A stretch of DNA of 64,000 nt from Bacillus cereus group sp. RP43 (GCF_040459645.1 NZ_JARVHQ010000001.1:1674001-1738000), one strand, 5' to 3'. Counted from the first letter of the stretch, positions 18,689-27,611 are shown. Made by a program: numbers and translations. Notes: generated by a model not told the origin, from the sequence alone.

Positions 18689-18729
18689 ATGAAAAACAGA
18701 AACTATGTTTAATAGTTTCTGTTTTTTTT
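18689..18729 (+). terminator. Orphan intrinsic terminator overlapping a seven-codon mini-ORF
   Basis: A perfect 14-bp stem (18692-18705 / 18713-18726) with a 7-base loop runs into eight T. No plus-strand gene lies upstream, because the neighbour at 17353-18531 is on the minus strand. GAGGTG followed by ATG at 18689 opens a seven-codon frame ending at 18712 that lies almost wholly in the stem-loop. It could end a small RNA or be an attenuator about 110 bp before the sugar-nucleotide operon. Confidence 0.6.
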
Positions 18730-18841
18730 ATTTTGTCAATTTAATGTAACAAACGACGATTATGATTTGAATCAATTGAAAATAATTCAATAGCTTTGGT
18801 AAGTACAATTTTTATTGAAATGTATGGTAGGAGGAAAAGGA

Positions 18842-19828
18842 ATGCTTAATAAAATAATTTTAATTACTGGTGGCACAGGTTCGTGGGGACATGAACTTAT
18901 AAAACAACTATTAGAAAAATCGCCGAAAGAAATTAGGGTTTTTTCAAGGAATGAAACAGTTCAGTTTGAAATGCAGCAACAGTTTATAAATGACGATAGA
19001 TTAAAATTTATTATTGGAGATATTCGTGATAAAGACCAACTAGTCTATGCTTGCCAAGGTGTACATTATGTATTCCATCTTGCAGCTTTAAAACATGTTC
19101 CAGTATGTGAGTATTATCCTTATGAAGCTATAAAAACAAATATACATGGTACGCAAAATGTAATTGAAGCATCAATTCAGAAGCAAGTTGAAAAAGTTAT
19201 ATATGTTTCAACTGATAAAGCGGCCGACCCATCAAATACGTATGGGATGACAAAAGCAATTGGTGAAAAGTTAATGGTTCATGCGAATGTGCAAACGAAG
19301 AAAACAAAATTCATTTGTGTTCGTGGTGGAAATGTTTTAGGGACGAGTGGAAGTGTGGTACCGCTTTTTAAAAAGCAAATTAAAAAGTCTTCACAGGTAG
19401 GGATTACTGATGAAAATATGACTAGATTTTTCTTAACAATTGAAGATGCTGTTGGATTGTTATTTAAAGCAGCATCTGAAGGAAGAGGAGGGGAAATCTT
19501 TGTTATGAAAATGCCAGCGTGTAAAATAACGGATTTAGCAAAAGTGTTGATTGAAGATTCGAAAAAAGAAAACGTGAAGATAAAAGAGGTAGGGATAAGA
19601 CCTGGTGAAAAATTAAGTGAAATGCTTTTATCTGAGGTAGAGAGTAAAACAAGTATAAGTTTTGATCAAAATTATTTTGTTGTGCTACCGACTATTCCTA
19701 TAGAAGGACTTCAAGAATATTATGCTAGTTATCCGCTTGTGGATGTGAAGAGTTTTAGTTCTCAACAAGACTTACTTGCAAAACATGAGGTGAAACAAAT
19801 GTTAGAAAAAGGAGGGTTTTTACTATGA
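18842..19828 (+). CDS. Sugar-nucleotide 4,6-dehydratase (Polysacc_synt_2 / PseB-CapE-like)
   Basis: Short-chain dehydrogenase of 328 residues with an NAD(P) motif TGGTGSWG at 8-15 and an active-site region containing STDKAADPSNTYGMTK, the catalytic Tyr/Lys pair. The family acts on UDP-GlcNAc or related nucleotides to give 4-keto-6-deoxy sugars, with or without C5 epimerisation. AGGAGGAAAAGG precedes the chosen ATG; the longer frame from 18815 includes that ribosome site and is rejected. It is the first gene of a four-gene cluster and its stop overlaps the next start by 4 bp. Substrate assignment is by family only. Confidence 0.83.
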   Translation: MLNKIILITGGTGSWGHELIKQLLEKSPKEIRVFSRNETVQFEMQQQFINDDRLKFIIGDIRDKDQLVYACQGVHYVFHLAALKHVPVCEYYPYEAIKTNIHGTQNVIEASIQKQVEKVIYVSTDKAADPSNTYGMTKAIGEKLMVHANVQTKKTKFICVRGGNVLGTSGSVVPLFKKQIKKSSQVGITDENMTRFFLTIEDAVGLLFKAASEGRGGEIFVMKMPACKITDLAKVLIEDSKKENVKIKEVGIRPGEKLSEMLLSEVESKTSISFDQNYFVVLPTIPIEGLQEYYASYPLVDVKSFSSQQDLLAKHEVKQMLEKGGFLL

Positions 19829-20736
19829 AAAAAAATGCGAGCCTTTTAATAACTGGTGCAAATGGCTTCACAGGGCGTCACGCTTGCCAATATTTTTCAG
19901 AAAAGGGCTTTCATGTAATTCCTATGTTTCAAAATTGTTCACATAGAGAAAAATTCAGGAATGGCATTACTTGTAATTTAACTAATAAGAGCGAAGTAAT
20001 GAAGGTAATTAAACAAATAAAGCCAGACTATGTATTGCATTTAGCAGGAAGAAATTCGGTCATAGAGTCTTGGACAGCTGCTCTTGAATACATGGAGATT
20101 AATGTAATAGGGACGTTATATTTATTAGAAGCAATTAAGCAGGAAGCCTCGCATTGTAGAACATTAGTTATAGGATCTGCATTGCAAGCAGATAGTATGA
20201 ACAACATAAAAGTTTCAAATCCATATAGTTTAAGTAAAACTATGCAAGTAATCGTCGCAGAGGCTTGGGGTGGATTAATGGATTCAAATATTATCATCGC
20301 AAAGCCCTCGAACTTAATTGGTCCAGGAGTATCGAATGGCATTTGTTCTATTCTTGCAAAAAAAATGATAGATATAGAGTCGGGTAAAAGTGAACCAATT
20401 ATTGAAGTAAACAGTTTGAAAGATAGTAGGGACTTTCTAGATGTACGTGATGCAGTTAAAGCCTATCATGTGTTATTGCGTGATGGTATAAATGGAAAAG
20501 AATATAATATTGGATCAGGAGTAAAACGATCTTTATTAGATGTATTAGAACAATATAAAGGATTAACACAGCTGAACTTTACTATAAAAGAAACAGAGAA
20601 TTTTGAGAGTGACTCAAATAAAAGTTTAGTGTTAGATGATATAAAAAAGTTAGGTTGGGTCCCAAAAATCCAATTTCACCAATCATTAAAAGATGTACTT
20701 GAGTATGCGAAGCGCAGTGACATCTGCATTCAATGA
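19825..20736 (+). CDS. NAD-dependent epimerase/reductase (extended SDR)
   Basis: A 303-residue extended SDR with TGANGFTGRH at 9-18 and a catalytic YSLSK near residue 138. The C-terminal half has the DSRDFLDVRDAVKAYHVLL pattern of sugar-nucleotide 4-reductases such as GDP-6-deoxy-4-keto-mannose reductase. Next to a 4,6-dehydratase, it most likely reduces the 4-keto sugar. The start ATGA overlaps the previous stop, so the two proteins are translationally coupled. It overlaps the next start in the same way. Confidence 0.78.
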   Translation: MKKNASLLITGANGFTGRHACQYFSEKGFHVIPMFQNCSHREKFRNGITCNLTNKSEVMKVIKQIKPDYVLHLAGRNSVIESWTAALEYMEINVIGTLYLLEAIKQEASHCRTLVIGSALQADSMNNIKVSNPYSLSKTMQVIVAEAWGGLMDSNIIIAKPSNLIGPGVSNGICSILAKKMIDIESGKSEPIIEVNSLKDSRDFLDVRDAVKAYHVLLRDGINGKEYNIGSGVKRSLLDVLEQYKGLTQLNFTIKETENFESDSNKSLVLDDIKKLGWVPKIQFHQSLKDVLEYAKRSDICIQ

Positions 20737-21083
20737 AAAATAAAAAAGGGTGTAAGAAGTATATGAATGGTTATGAAGCAATAGATAATCAAAATACGCT
20801 ATTTCTTTCGATTGTTGATACGCTGGATTGGAAAGATGAAGAAGCGCATGTGTTGCACCTCTATGAGGCAATAAATCAATATCGAGCGTATGTGGAAGAA
20901 AAAAAGGTTGATCGAATAAAGCCAGCACTAGAGACTAGAACTAGGCATGTGATTCAAGTTTTTGCTCAGTATGAGTGTAGTGAGTATGGAAATGATTTTT
21001 ATGAACTCATCAAAGATCTTTTACAAGATATAGGACTTGAGTTAAAGATTTATATAAATAATAGTAAGTATATTTACATTTGA
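20733..21083 (+). CDS. DUF6572-like small protein
   Basis: 116 residues if the overlapping ATGA start is used; a second ATG at 20763 is possible, and neither has a strong ribosome site. The sequence (LFLSIVDTLDWKDEEAHVLH near the N-terminus, then a short helical segment and a C-terminal amphipathic part ending GLELKIYI) resembles small DUF6572 proteins, often found as immunity-like or orphan genes. Its insertion inside a sugar-nucleotide operon is unusual. Function unknown. Confidence 0.6.
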   Translation: MKNKKGCKKYMNGYEAIDNQNTLFLSIVDTLDWKDEEAHVLHLYEAINQYRAYVEEKKVDRIKPALETRTRHVIQVFAQYECSEYGNDFYELIKDLLQDIGLELKIYINNSKYIYI

Positions 21084-21131
21084 AAGATTAATATAAAGCT
21101 AGATTTTTAATGATAAAGGTGGATATAAGTT

Positions 21132-22196
21132 ATGAGCAAAACGATTCTTTTTACTGGGGGCGGTACAGCTGGACACGTTATGATTAACATTGTATTGATT
21201 CCTAAATTTATAGAAAAGGGATGGAGAGTCGAGTATACTGGTTCTCAAAATGGAATTGAAAAATTATTAGTTCAAAATGTTAAGTATAATAGTATTTCAA
21301 CCGGGAAGCTTAGGAGATATTGGGATTGGGAGAACTTTAAAGATCCTTTCAAAATTATACACGGTTGTTTACAAAGTTATAAATTAATTAAGAAAATGAA
21401 GCCTGACGTTATCTTTTCTGCAGGAGGATTTGTTTCAGTTCCTGTAGTTATAGGGGCGTGGTTAAATCGTGTACCTATAATAATACGTGAACCAGATAGT
21501 ACGTTAGGGTTGGCAAATAAAATAGCATTACCTTTTTCTAAAAAACTATGTACAACATTTCCTCAAACAGGGGGTAATGTAAGTACTGAGAAGAAGGTTT
21601 ATGTGGGGCCAATTGTAAGGGAAGAAATTGAGAGAGGTAACGTATTACGAGGAAGAAGCTATTGTAAATTTCAGCAAGATAAACCGGTATTGTTAGTAAT
21701 GGGTGGGAGTCAAGGTGCTAAGTGGATAAATGATATAGTAAGGAAAAGTTTAGATACATTATTATTAAATTTTAATATTGTTCATATGTGTGGTAAAGGG
21801 AAGGTGGACCCAGCTATTGGAATGGAAGGTTATATGCAATTTGAATATATAGGGGAAGAGTTACCGCATATACTGAATATGGCAAGTGTTGTCGTTTCCA
21901 GAGCGGGTTCTACTGCTATTTCTGAATTGTTATTTTTGAAGAAACCGATGTTGCTTATTCCGTTAACTAATGGTTCCAGTAGAGGGGATCAAGTTTTAAA
22001 TGCTGACCATTTTGCACGACAAGGATATGCGGAAGTTTTACTTCAAGATAGAGTAAACACTAGTACATTTACACATGCAGTAAATAAGTTGTATGCCAAT
22101 AAGGAGAGATATATTCAAAACATGAATGGATTTAAGAAAACAAATGATGAGGGGATTCATCATTTGATAGATATAATAAATGAAGTGGTGAAGTAA
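21132..22196 (+). CDS. MurG-family glycosyltransferase paralogue
   Basis: GT28 fold of 354 residues resembling Staphylococcus-type MurG, which adds GlcNAc to lipid I on the inner membrane face. Conserved features seen are GGGTAGHV at 8-15, FSAGGFVSVPVV, LLVMGGSQGA, the donor-site SRAGSTAISEL and RGDQVLNADHF. In the position of the MurG HE(Q/S)(N/D) motif this protein has IREPD, with Arg for the usual His. Because it closes a dehydratase/reductase cluster and B. cereus-group genomes have a main murG in the division cluster, it probably transfers a different sugar or uses a different acceptor; this is inference. A start-codon ribosome site (AAGGTGG) is present. Confidence 0.82.
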   Translation: MSKTILFTGGGTAGHVMINIVLIPKFIEKGWRVEYTGSQNGIEKLLVQNVKYNSISTGKLRRYWDWENFKDPFKIIHGCLQSYKLIKKMKPDVIFSAGGFVSVPVVIGAWLNRVPIIIREPDSTLGLANKIALPFSKKLCTTFPQTGGNVSTEKKVYVGPIVREEIERGNVLRGRSYCKFQQDKPVLLVMGGSQGAKWINDIVRKSLDTLLLNFNIVHMCGKGKVDPAIGMEGYMQFEYIGEELPHILNMASVVVSRAGSTAISELLFLKKPMLLIPLTNGSSRGDQVLNADHFARQGYAEVLLQDRVNTSTFTHAVNKLYANKERYIQNMNGFKKTNDEGIHHLIDIINEVVK

Positions 22197-22217
22197 TAGA
22201 AATTTAAATAGAAAAAT

Positions 22218-22247
22218 AAAAGGAAAGAAGATATCTTCTTTCCTTTT
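22218..22247. terminator. Bidirectional terminator
   Basis: A perfect 30-bp palindrome centred on GATATC, with A-rich and T-rich ends, separates the MurG-like gene from the convergent GGDEF/EAL gene. Confidence 0.85.
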
Positions 22248-22296
22248 TACTATAGTTGTTCAAATTCATTTATTACTTATACCGATTAGCTATGTA

Positions 22297-25017
22297 CTAT
22301 GGATGAATACCGTCTTCTAACAACTCAGTAAATGCATTAGTATGAATAGGCTTACTGTAATAGTAACCTTGAATAAACTGACATTTATTTTTTTGAAGGA
22401 AATTTACGTGTTCTTTCGTTTCTACACCTTCAGCAATGACAGACATTCCTAATGTATGTGCTAATGTGATGATCGTTTTAATGATTTCCATTCCATCTTC
22501 ACACGTTTCAGACATTGTAAGAAATTCTCTCGGGATTTTTAACGTATCGATGGGATATAAAGGTAAGTAGGCTAGCGAAGAATAGCCTGTACCAAAATCG
22601 TCGATTGAAATATGAATCCCTAAATTTTTTAGTGTACGCAGTTTTATCAATGTTTCTCGCTCGTCCATCATTGCAATTCGTTCTGTTAATTCAAGATCGA
22701 GAGAACTTGCTGGTAAACCTGTAGTTGCTAAAGTAGAAGAAATAGACTTTACAAAATCTTCTTGTTCAAACTCTTTAGCAGATAAATTTACTCCTATTTT
22801 TAAATGAGAATATCCGAGTGTGTGCCAACGTTTCATTTCCTGACAGGCTTGCTGTAATGTCCATTTTCCTATTGGAATAATTTGTAGTGTTTCTTCGGCG
22901 ATAGGGATAAATTCATATGGAGAAATAACACCTAATTCGGGATGGTTCCATCTGATTAAAGCTTCAGCACCGATAATTTTATTAGATTTGCTATCAACTT
23001 GAGGTTGATATAAAAGGAATAGTTCTTCATCTTGAATTGCGTTTGGTAAATCTTTCTCTAACCGTAATCGTCTTTCAATTTTTTTAGCGATTACATCGTC
23101 ATAAATAGAGACAGAGTTAAGCTCTTTTTCCTTAGCATCATACATTGCAACATTAGCGTTTTTTAAGAGTGTAGCGGTATCGATTCCACCAGATGGGTAT
23201 ATAGCGATCCCGATACTAAGTGATAAAGTTAATTTATGCTCATGTATGACAAACGGTTTTTTCATGCCTTCAAATAATTGGTTACATAACTTGAATAAGG
23301 AATCATGGTCCGTATAGTTTTCGATTAAAATTGTAAATTCATCGCCACCGATTCTTGACAGATGAGTATGTGATGGAAGACATGATTGGAAACGTTTTGC
23401 TACTTCTTCTAATATGTAATCACCTGACGAATGTCCAAGTGTATCGTTAATTACTTTAAAGCGATCTAAATCTAAATATAATAATGCAAACTCACTTTGT
23501 GTTGTTTGAGCATTTTTTATTAATTTTCTTAACTTCCTGTGGAAAAAGGATCGGTTCCCAATTTTCGTTACAGTATCGTGGAATGCTAAATATTTTATTT
23601 CTTCTTGTTGTTTTTTTAGTGCGGTAATATCCTTTACCATAATATAGCTTCCTGAAATTTGTCCATCTATCATAATAGGAACGATGGTAACGTATAAAAA
23701 ATAAGTAAAGCCATCTTTATATTGAGAACTAAGTTGTAAGGATGCTGATTCTTGTTGTTTAACTTTTTCTAATGCAGATATCAGTTTATGTTTATCTGCA
23801 TCTAAAATGATAGAAAAACACGTCTCACCAAGTAACTCGTTCGTTGGTGCTCCGAGTAGCACACTTCCTGCTTTATTTACATTTAAGAATATTCCATTTA
23901 AATCAATCGTAAAAATGGGATCAGGATGATATTCATATAATGATTTGAATTTTTGTTGTTTCTGAGATAGGGCCTCTGATTTATGGACTAAATCAGAAGT
24001 TCTTAAAGTAACTTTTTCTTCTAGTTGAGCATTAAATACTTGTAAACGTTTTGTTAGGTTGTCGTTTTGCATACGCACAATAGAATGGCGAATAAGTACG
24101 AAAACAAAAGCGATACAATTCCCTGTAATGAGAGTTGAAGATGATGTTTGTTCTTTTAACGTAAACCCGATTAGTATTGCAACAGCAAGATAGGGAAATA
24201 CGACTAAAGCTTTCTTTCCTAGTATAGGGTTTACAATGAAATAATTTTTATAGCTATTATCATCTTCTGAAATAGACCCAGCTATTGCGATAAGCAATAT
24301 AGGTATTCTATATAAAAGACGTAAAAATGTTATAGTGTCAGTTGATAAATGGGTATTTAAGTAAAAATAAATATAGTTAAAAGTTGCAGAACTAATTAAT
24401 ACAAAAATAAAGATATAAATTTTCCGCTTGGACTTAAAAATTGTTGGGCGGAAAAAGAGACTAACACCTAGTAGAAGAAATAATAGATCTGCAATTGGAT
24501 ATAGAAATGAAAGGAAAATATCTCCGAGTGAAAGTGAGAATATATTTAAATTTGGCTGATTAAATAAATACCATTCTAATGTGAATATGGAAGTAAGTAC
24601 TATACATATATCACAAATAAAGAAAGCTTTTTCCCATTTATTGCATTCTTTTAAGATTTTATAGCAGAAAGCGATAAGACAGAAGAATAGAAAAAACATG
24701 TAAAATACATCAGAAACAGTAAAATGATGTATTGGAAGTTCGAAAAAGGTATCTTGATACGTATATACTACTTTTCCTAATAAAAAACTACCAATTGCAA
24801 TTGTAATACATATCCAAAAAGGATTTGAACTAACTTTTTTAGAATATATAGAGTAAATTAGCGATATAAATGTAATGACTTCAACGATGAGTGAAGCGAA
24901 GCGTACATTGAAATTTGAGAAATGAGTAGGGAACAGAAAGAAAAACATAAAATAGATTGAATAGCATATTAATGTTGTGATTAATATACATAGTTGTAAA
25001 TTTTTATTTAATTTCAA
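22297..25017 (-). CDS. Membrane-anchored PAS-GGDEF-EAL cyclic-di-GMP enzyme
   Basis: A 906-residue protein with about nine N-terminal membrane helices (to about 305), a short coiled coil, a PAS domain (about 345-460), a GGDEF domain (about 475-640) and an EAL domain (about 650-900). GGDEF is intact (RIGGDEFTIL) but no RxxD inhibitory site precedes it. EAL motifs are all present: GAEALIRW, NLSAKEF, ELTER, DDFGTGYSS, LKIPREF, EGVET and QGYYYSKP. Both synthesis and breakdown of c-di-GMP are therefore possible. AAGGTG six bases before TTG 25017 marks the start; the ATG at 25065 has no ribosome site. A near-perfect PlcR box and a sigma-A promoter lie upstream, suggesting quorum control. Confidence 0.88.
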   Translation of the reverse strand: MKLNKNLQLCILITTLICYSIYFMFFFLFPTHFSNFNVRFASLIVEVITFISLIYSIYSKKVSSNPFWICITIAIGSFLLGKVVYTYQDTFFELPIHHFTVSDVFYMFFLFFCLIAFCYKILKECNKWEKAFFICDICIVLTSIFTLEWYLFNQPNLNIFSLSLGDIFLSFLYPIADLLFLLLGVSLFFRPTIFKSKRKIYIFIFVLISSATFNYIYFYLNTHLSTDTITFLRLLYRIPILLIAIAGSISEDDNSYKNYFIVNPILGKKALVVFPYLAVAILIGFTLKEQTSSSTLITGNCIAFVFVLIRHSIVRMQNDNLTKRLQVFNAQLEEKVTLRTSDLVHKSEALSQKQQKFKSLYEYHPDPIFTIDLNGIFLNVNKAGSVLLGAPTNELLGETCFSIILDADKHKLISALEKVKQQESASLQLSSQYKDGFTYFLYVTIVPIMIDGQISGSYIMVKDITALKKQQEEIKYLAFHDTVTKIGNRSFFHRKLRKLIKNAQTTQSEFALLYLDLDRFKVINDTLGHSSGDYILEEVAKRFQSCLPSHTHLSRIGGDEFTILIENYTDHDSLFKLCNQLFEGMKKPFVIHEHKLTLSLSIGIAIYPSGGIDTATLLKNANVAMYDAKEKELNSVSIYDDVIAKKIERRLRLEKDLPNAIQDEELFLLYQPQVDSKSNKIIGAEALIRWNHPELGVISPYEFIPIAEETLQIIPIGKWTLQQACQEMKRWHTLGYSHLKIGVNLSAKEFEQEDFVKSISSTLATTGLPASSLDLELTERIAMMDERETLIKLRTLKNLGIHISIDDFGTGYSSLAYLPLYPIDTLKIPREFLTMSETCEDGMEIIKTIITLAHTLGMSVIAEGVETKEHVNFLQKNKCQFIQGYYYSKPIHTNAFTELLEDGIHP

Positions 25018-25228
25018 TAAAATCACCTTCTTTAAGTATGCACTATATTCGTAATATCTATACATAATAATATTACTTAAGGATTGTATCAGATTTCCTT
25101 ATAAAAATCATGTTTATAAAGAAAGAATAGAAGAGTATAATAATTCTTAAAAGTGAAAAATATTATATTTAATAATTTTTAGTATATCAGGAATTTAGAT
25201 GGAATTTGTATATTTAGTCATCCTTTAG

Positions 25229-25277
25229 ATTTTAAAGGTTTTTTAGTGATTTGCAAGTGGGGATGCAAAATTGCATA
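25229..25277 (-). promoter_or_regulatory. Promoter with PlcR-like box for the GGDEF/EAL gene
   Basis: On the minus strand TATGCAATTTTGCATC (25262-25277) fits the PlcR consensus except for the last base. Five bases on, TTGCAA (25251-25256) and TAAAAT (25229-25234) with a 16-bp spacer form a promoter. The order and distance copy the plcA promoter, where the box is 10 bp from the -35. Function is predicted. Confidence 0.65.
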
Positions 25278-25289
25278 TGAAATAATAAG

Positions 25290-25319
25290 AAACTTCTTTC
25301 TAGGTGGGGGAAGTTTTTT
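25290..25319 (+). terminator. Orphan terminator-like hairpin
   Basis: A 7-bp stem AAACTTC / GAAGTTT with a 13-base loop is followed by T residues on the plus strand. No plus-strand gene precedes it; it lies just beyond the PlcR-like box. The rest of the 25018-25448 gap shows no other gene. Confidence 0.45.
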
Positions 25320-25448
25320 GTTGTTATAGGATAGTAAGTAAGACATTAGTATGTATCTATTCTCATACTAATGAGGGATTCAAAAAATATGTTACGTATA
25401 TACAATAAGATGTAATCATTCATAAAATTTTTAGTGGGAGGGAAGAAC

Positions 25449-25838
25449 ATGAAAAATTGGGTGAAGTTTCGAATAGCACGTCCAACAGATAAGTTTGAAG
25501 AGGTTATAGCATTCTATGAAAAAGGATTAGGTTTAAAACGTATAGGTGAATTCTACGATCATGATGGCTATGATGGGATCATGTTCGGTCTACCAGATGA
25601 AGAGTATCATTTAGAATTTACAAGACATATAGATGGAAGCCCTTGTCCGGTTCCAACAAAAGACAATTTACTTGTATTTTACATGCGTGAAGATAGTGAA
25701 ATGAAAAAAGTGAGTAAAAGGCTGCATACAATGGGATACGATGAAGTAGAACCAGAAAATCCATATTGGAAAGATAAGGGGATAACGATAGAGGATCCGG
25801 ATGGTTGGAGAATTGTGTTAATGAAAATAGAAGAATAA
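25449..25838 (+). CDS. VOC (glyoxalase-fold) protein, YycE-like
   Basis: A 129-residue single vicinal-oxygen-chelate domain. It carries the family features IARPTDKFEEVIAFYEKGLGLKRIG at the N-terminus, HLEFT mid-way and the C-terminal EDPDGWRIVLM. Proteins of this subgroup (YycE of B. subtilis) are uncharacterised; metal-dependent lyase, dioxygenase or resistance roles are all known in the superfamily. GGGAGG seven bases before ATG 25449 sets the start; the GTG at 25434 is inside the ribosome site. Single-gene unit with a terminator at 25897-25935. Confidence 0.8.
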   Translation: MKNWVKFRIARPTDKFEEVIAFYEKGLGLKRIGEFYDHDGYDGIMFGLPDEEYHLEFTRHIDGSPCPVPTKDNLLVFYMREDSEMKKVSKRLHTMGYDEVEPENPYWKDKGITIEDPDGWRIVLMKIEE

Positions 25839-25896
25839 AGGGTAATGAAACAAATAAGAATAAGGTTTCGAATTTCGATAAGGTAAAAATATATTG

Positions 25897-25935
25897 GCTT
25901 CCTTCTAAGAAATAAAACTAGGAGGAAGCTTTTTG
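25897..25935 (+). terminator. Intrinsic terminator after the VOC gene
   Basis: The stem GGCTTCCTTCTA pairs with the segment starting at 25919 (TAGGAGGAAGCT, with G-U pairs) and is followed by T4. Confidence 0.75.
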
Positions 25936-26060
25936 GTTTTTTAGTCTGAAAATTAAAATTTGAAAAAATGTTATGAAAAGATATAAAATAAGAACGTATA
26001 TTCCTGTTGGTTTGAGACAGTTGTCTTTAAAGATAAATATAAAAATAGGGAGGTTTTTTT

Positions 26061-26864
26061 ATGATATGCCGGATTAAGGACGCAGAAATATACTATGAAA
26101 TTGTGGGAGAAGGTAAACCAGTCATTATCATACATGGTTGTGCTCCTGACCATAGGTTAATGAAGAGGTGTATGGAATCAGTATTTCAGAAATATGAAGG
26201 TTATCAAAGAATTTATATTGATTTACCTGGCATGGGGAAATCGAATGCTCCAGATTGGATAAATAGTTCAGATCGTATAGTAGAAGTGCTTATCACATTT
26301 ATTGAGGAAATCATTTCTGCTGAAGAATTTTTATTGGTAGGAGAATCATACGGGGGATATTTAGCTAGAGGGATACTTTCAAAGATGTTTGAGAGGGTTA
26401 ATGGATTATTATTAGTATGTCCTGTTGTTGTGGCACAAACAGGAAAAAGACTTCTACCAGATAAACAGGTAATTGTAAGAGATGAGGAATTTTTAAAAAC
26501 GCTCACTTCAACCGAAAGGGAAGAATTTTGCGAATTAGCAGTGGTAGCGAATGAATATACATATAAGCGATTCAAAGAAGAGATTAAGCCGGGTCTAGAT
26601 GTTGCTAATAATGAATTTATTGAAAGATTACAAAAGAATTATTCTCTTACTTTAGACTTTCATCGTAAGAAATATGAGAAACCAGTTCTATTGTTAGCTG
26701 GGAGACAAGATATATCAGTAGGTTATCAAGATATTGTACGAATTATTGAAGATTACCCAAGAGCAACATTAGCGGTGTTAGATATGGCGGGACATAATTT
26801 GCAAATTGAACAGCCTGATCTATTTGAGAGTTTAGTTTGGGAATGGATTAGACGAACAGTTTAG
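26061..26864 (+). CDS. Alpha/beta hydrolase
   Basis: A 267-residue cytoplasmic alpha/beta-hydrolase. The oxyanion region is IIHGCAPDHR (25-34), the nucleophile elbow is GESYGG (Ser near residue 96), and the acid and His lie in AGRQDISVG and MAGHNLQIEQP. The substrate cannot be inferred. AGGGAGG precedes the ATG. It is followed 120 bp later by a histidine phosphatase gene; whether they are cotranscribed is unclear. Confidence 0.85.
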   Translation: MICRIKDAEIYYEIVGEGKPVIIIHGCAPDHRLMKRCMESVFQKYEGYQRIYIDLPGMGKSNAPDWINSSDRIVEVLITFIEEIISAEEFLLVGESYGGYLARGILSKMFERVNGLLLVCPVVVAQTGKRLLPDKQVIVRDEEFLKTLTSTEREEFCELAVVANEYTYKRFKEEIKPGLDVANNEFIERLQKNYSLTLDFHRKKYEKPVLLLAGRQDISVGYQDIVRIIEDYPRATLAVLDMAGHNLQIEQPDLFESLVWEWIRRTV

Positions 26865-26981
26865 CAAAGTTCATAAAATAGTTTAAAAGAAGAATTAATT
26901 AATATTTTGATTGTACTCAAGTTTTGAGACGGCAGAGATTAAAATAAGTAATTAACTTATAAATATTTTCAAGGAGGACTT

Positions 26982-27557
26982 ATGAATACATATATCTATA
27001 TGGTTAGGCATGGTGAATCACCAAAATTAGAAGGAGATGAAAGAACACGTGGATTAACTGAGAAGGGAACTTTAGATGCTCATAAAGTAACTGAGATATT
27101 AAAAACAGAGGGGATTGATACTTTCATTTCAAGTCCGTACAAGAGGGCTATGTTAACGATAGAAAAGTCAGCTAATTTCCATGAAAAAGAAATAGTAGTA
27201 TATGAAAATCTCAAAGAGTGTAGGTTTTTAAGTGAGGATAAGATTATATCAGATAAGGAAGTGTATCCACTCGTAAAGAAGATGTTCTCTAATCCAGATT
27301 TCACACTAACTGGAGGAGAGTCGTATGTGGATTGTCAGAGAAGAGTCGTGAAAATATTAAAAGAAATATTAATAGATTTTCAAGGACATAAAATTGTAGT
27401 TGGTACACATGGGCTTGTAATGACATTGATGATGAACTATTTTGATAACCAGTATGGGCTTGAATTTTTAATGAATACATCAAAGCCAGACGTATATAAG
27501 CTAGAATTTAAAGATGAGCAATTAATAAATGTAGAGAGATTATGGAGAGAGAAGTGA
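26982..27557 (+). CDS. Histidine phosphatase superfamily protein
   Basis: A 191-residue phosphoglycerate-mutase-like phosphatase. The phosphohistidine motif is VRHGES at 8-13, a second Arg lies in SPYKRAMLT, and the C-terminal catalytic His is in VVGTHGLVM. The length and lack of the dPGM-specific loop suggest a phosphatase with an unknown small substrate. AGGAGG precedes the ATG, and a strong terminator follows. Confidence 0.85.
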   Translation: MNTYIYMVRHGESPKLEGDERTRGLTEKGTLDAHKVTEILKTEGIDTFISSPYKRAMLTIEKSANFHEKEIVVYENLKECRFLSEDKIISDKEVYPLVKKMFSNPDFTLTGGESYVDCQRRVVKILKEILIDFQGHKIVVGTHGLVMTLMMNYFDNQYGLEFLMNTSKPDVYKLEFKDEQLINVERLWREK

Positions 27558-27570
27558 AATGGATTATATG

Positions 27571-27611
27571 GAGTGTGTTTTAAAAACTACTTTTAAAACA
27601 CACTCTTTTTT
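27571..27611 (+). terminator. Intrinsic terminator
   Basis: A perfect 15-bp stem GAGTGTGTTTTAAAA with a 5-base loop is followed by T6. Confidence 0.9.
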
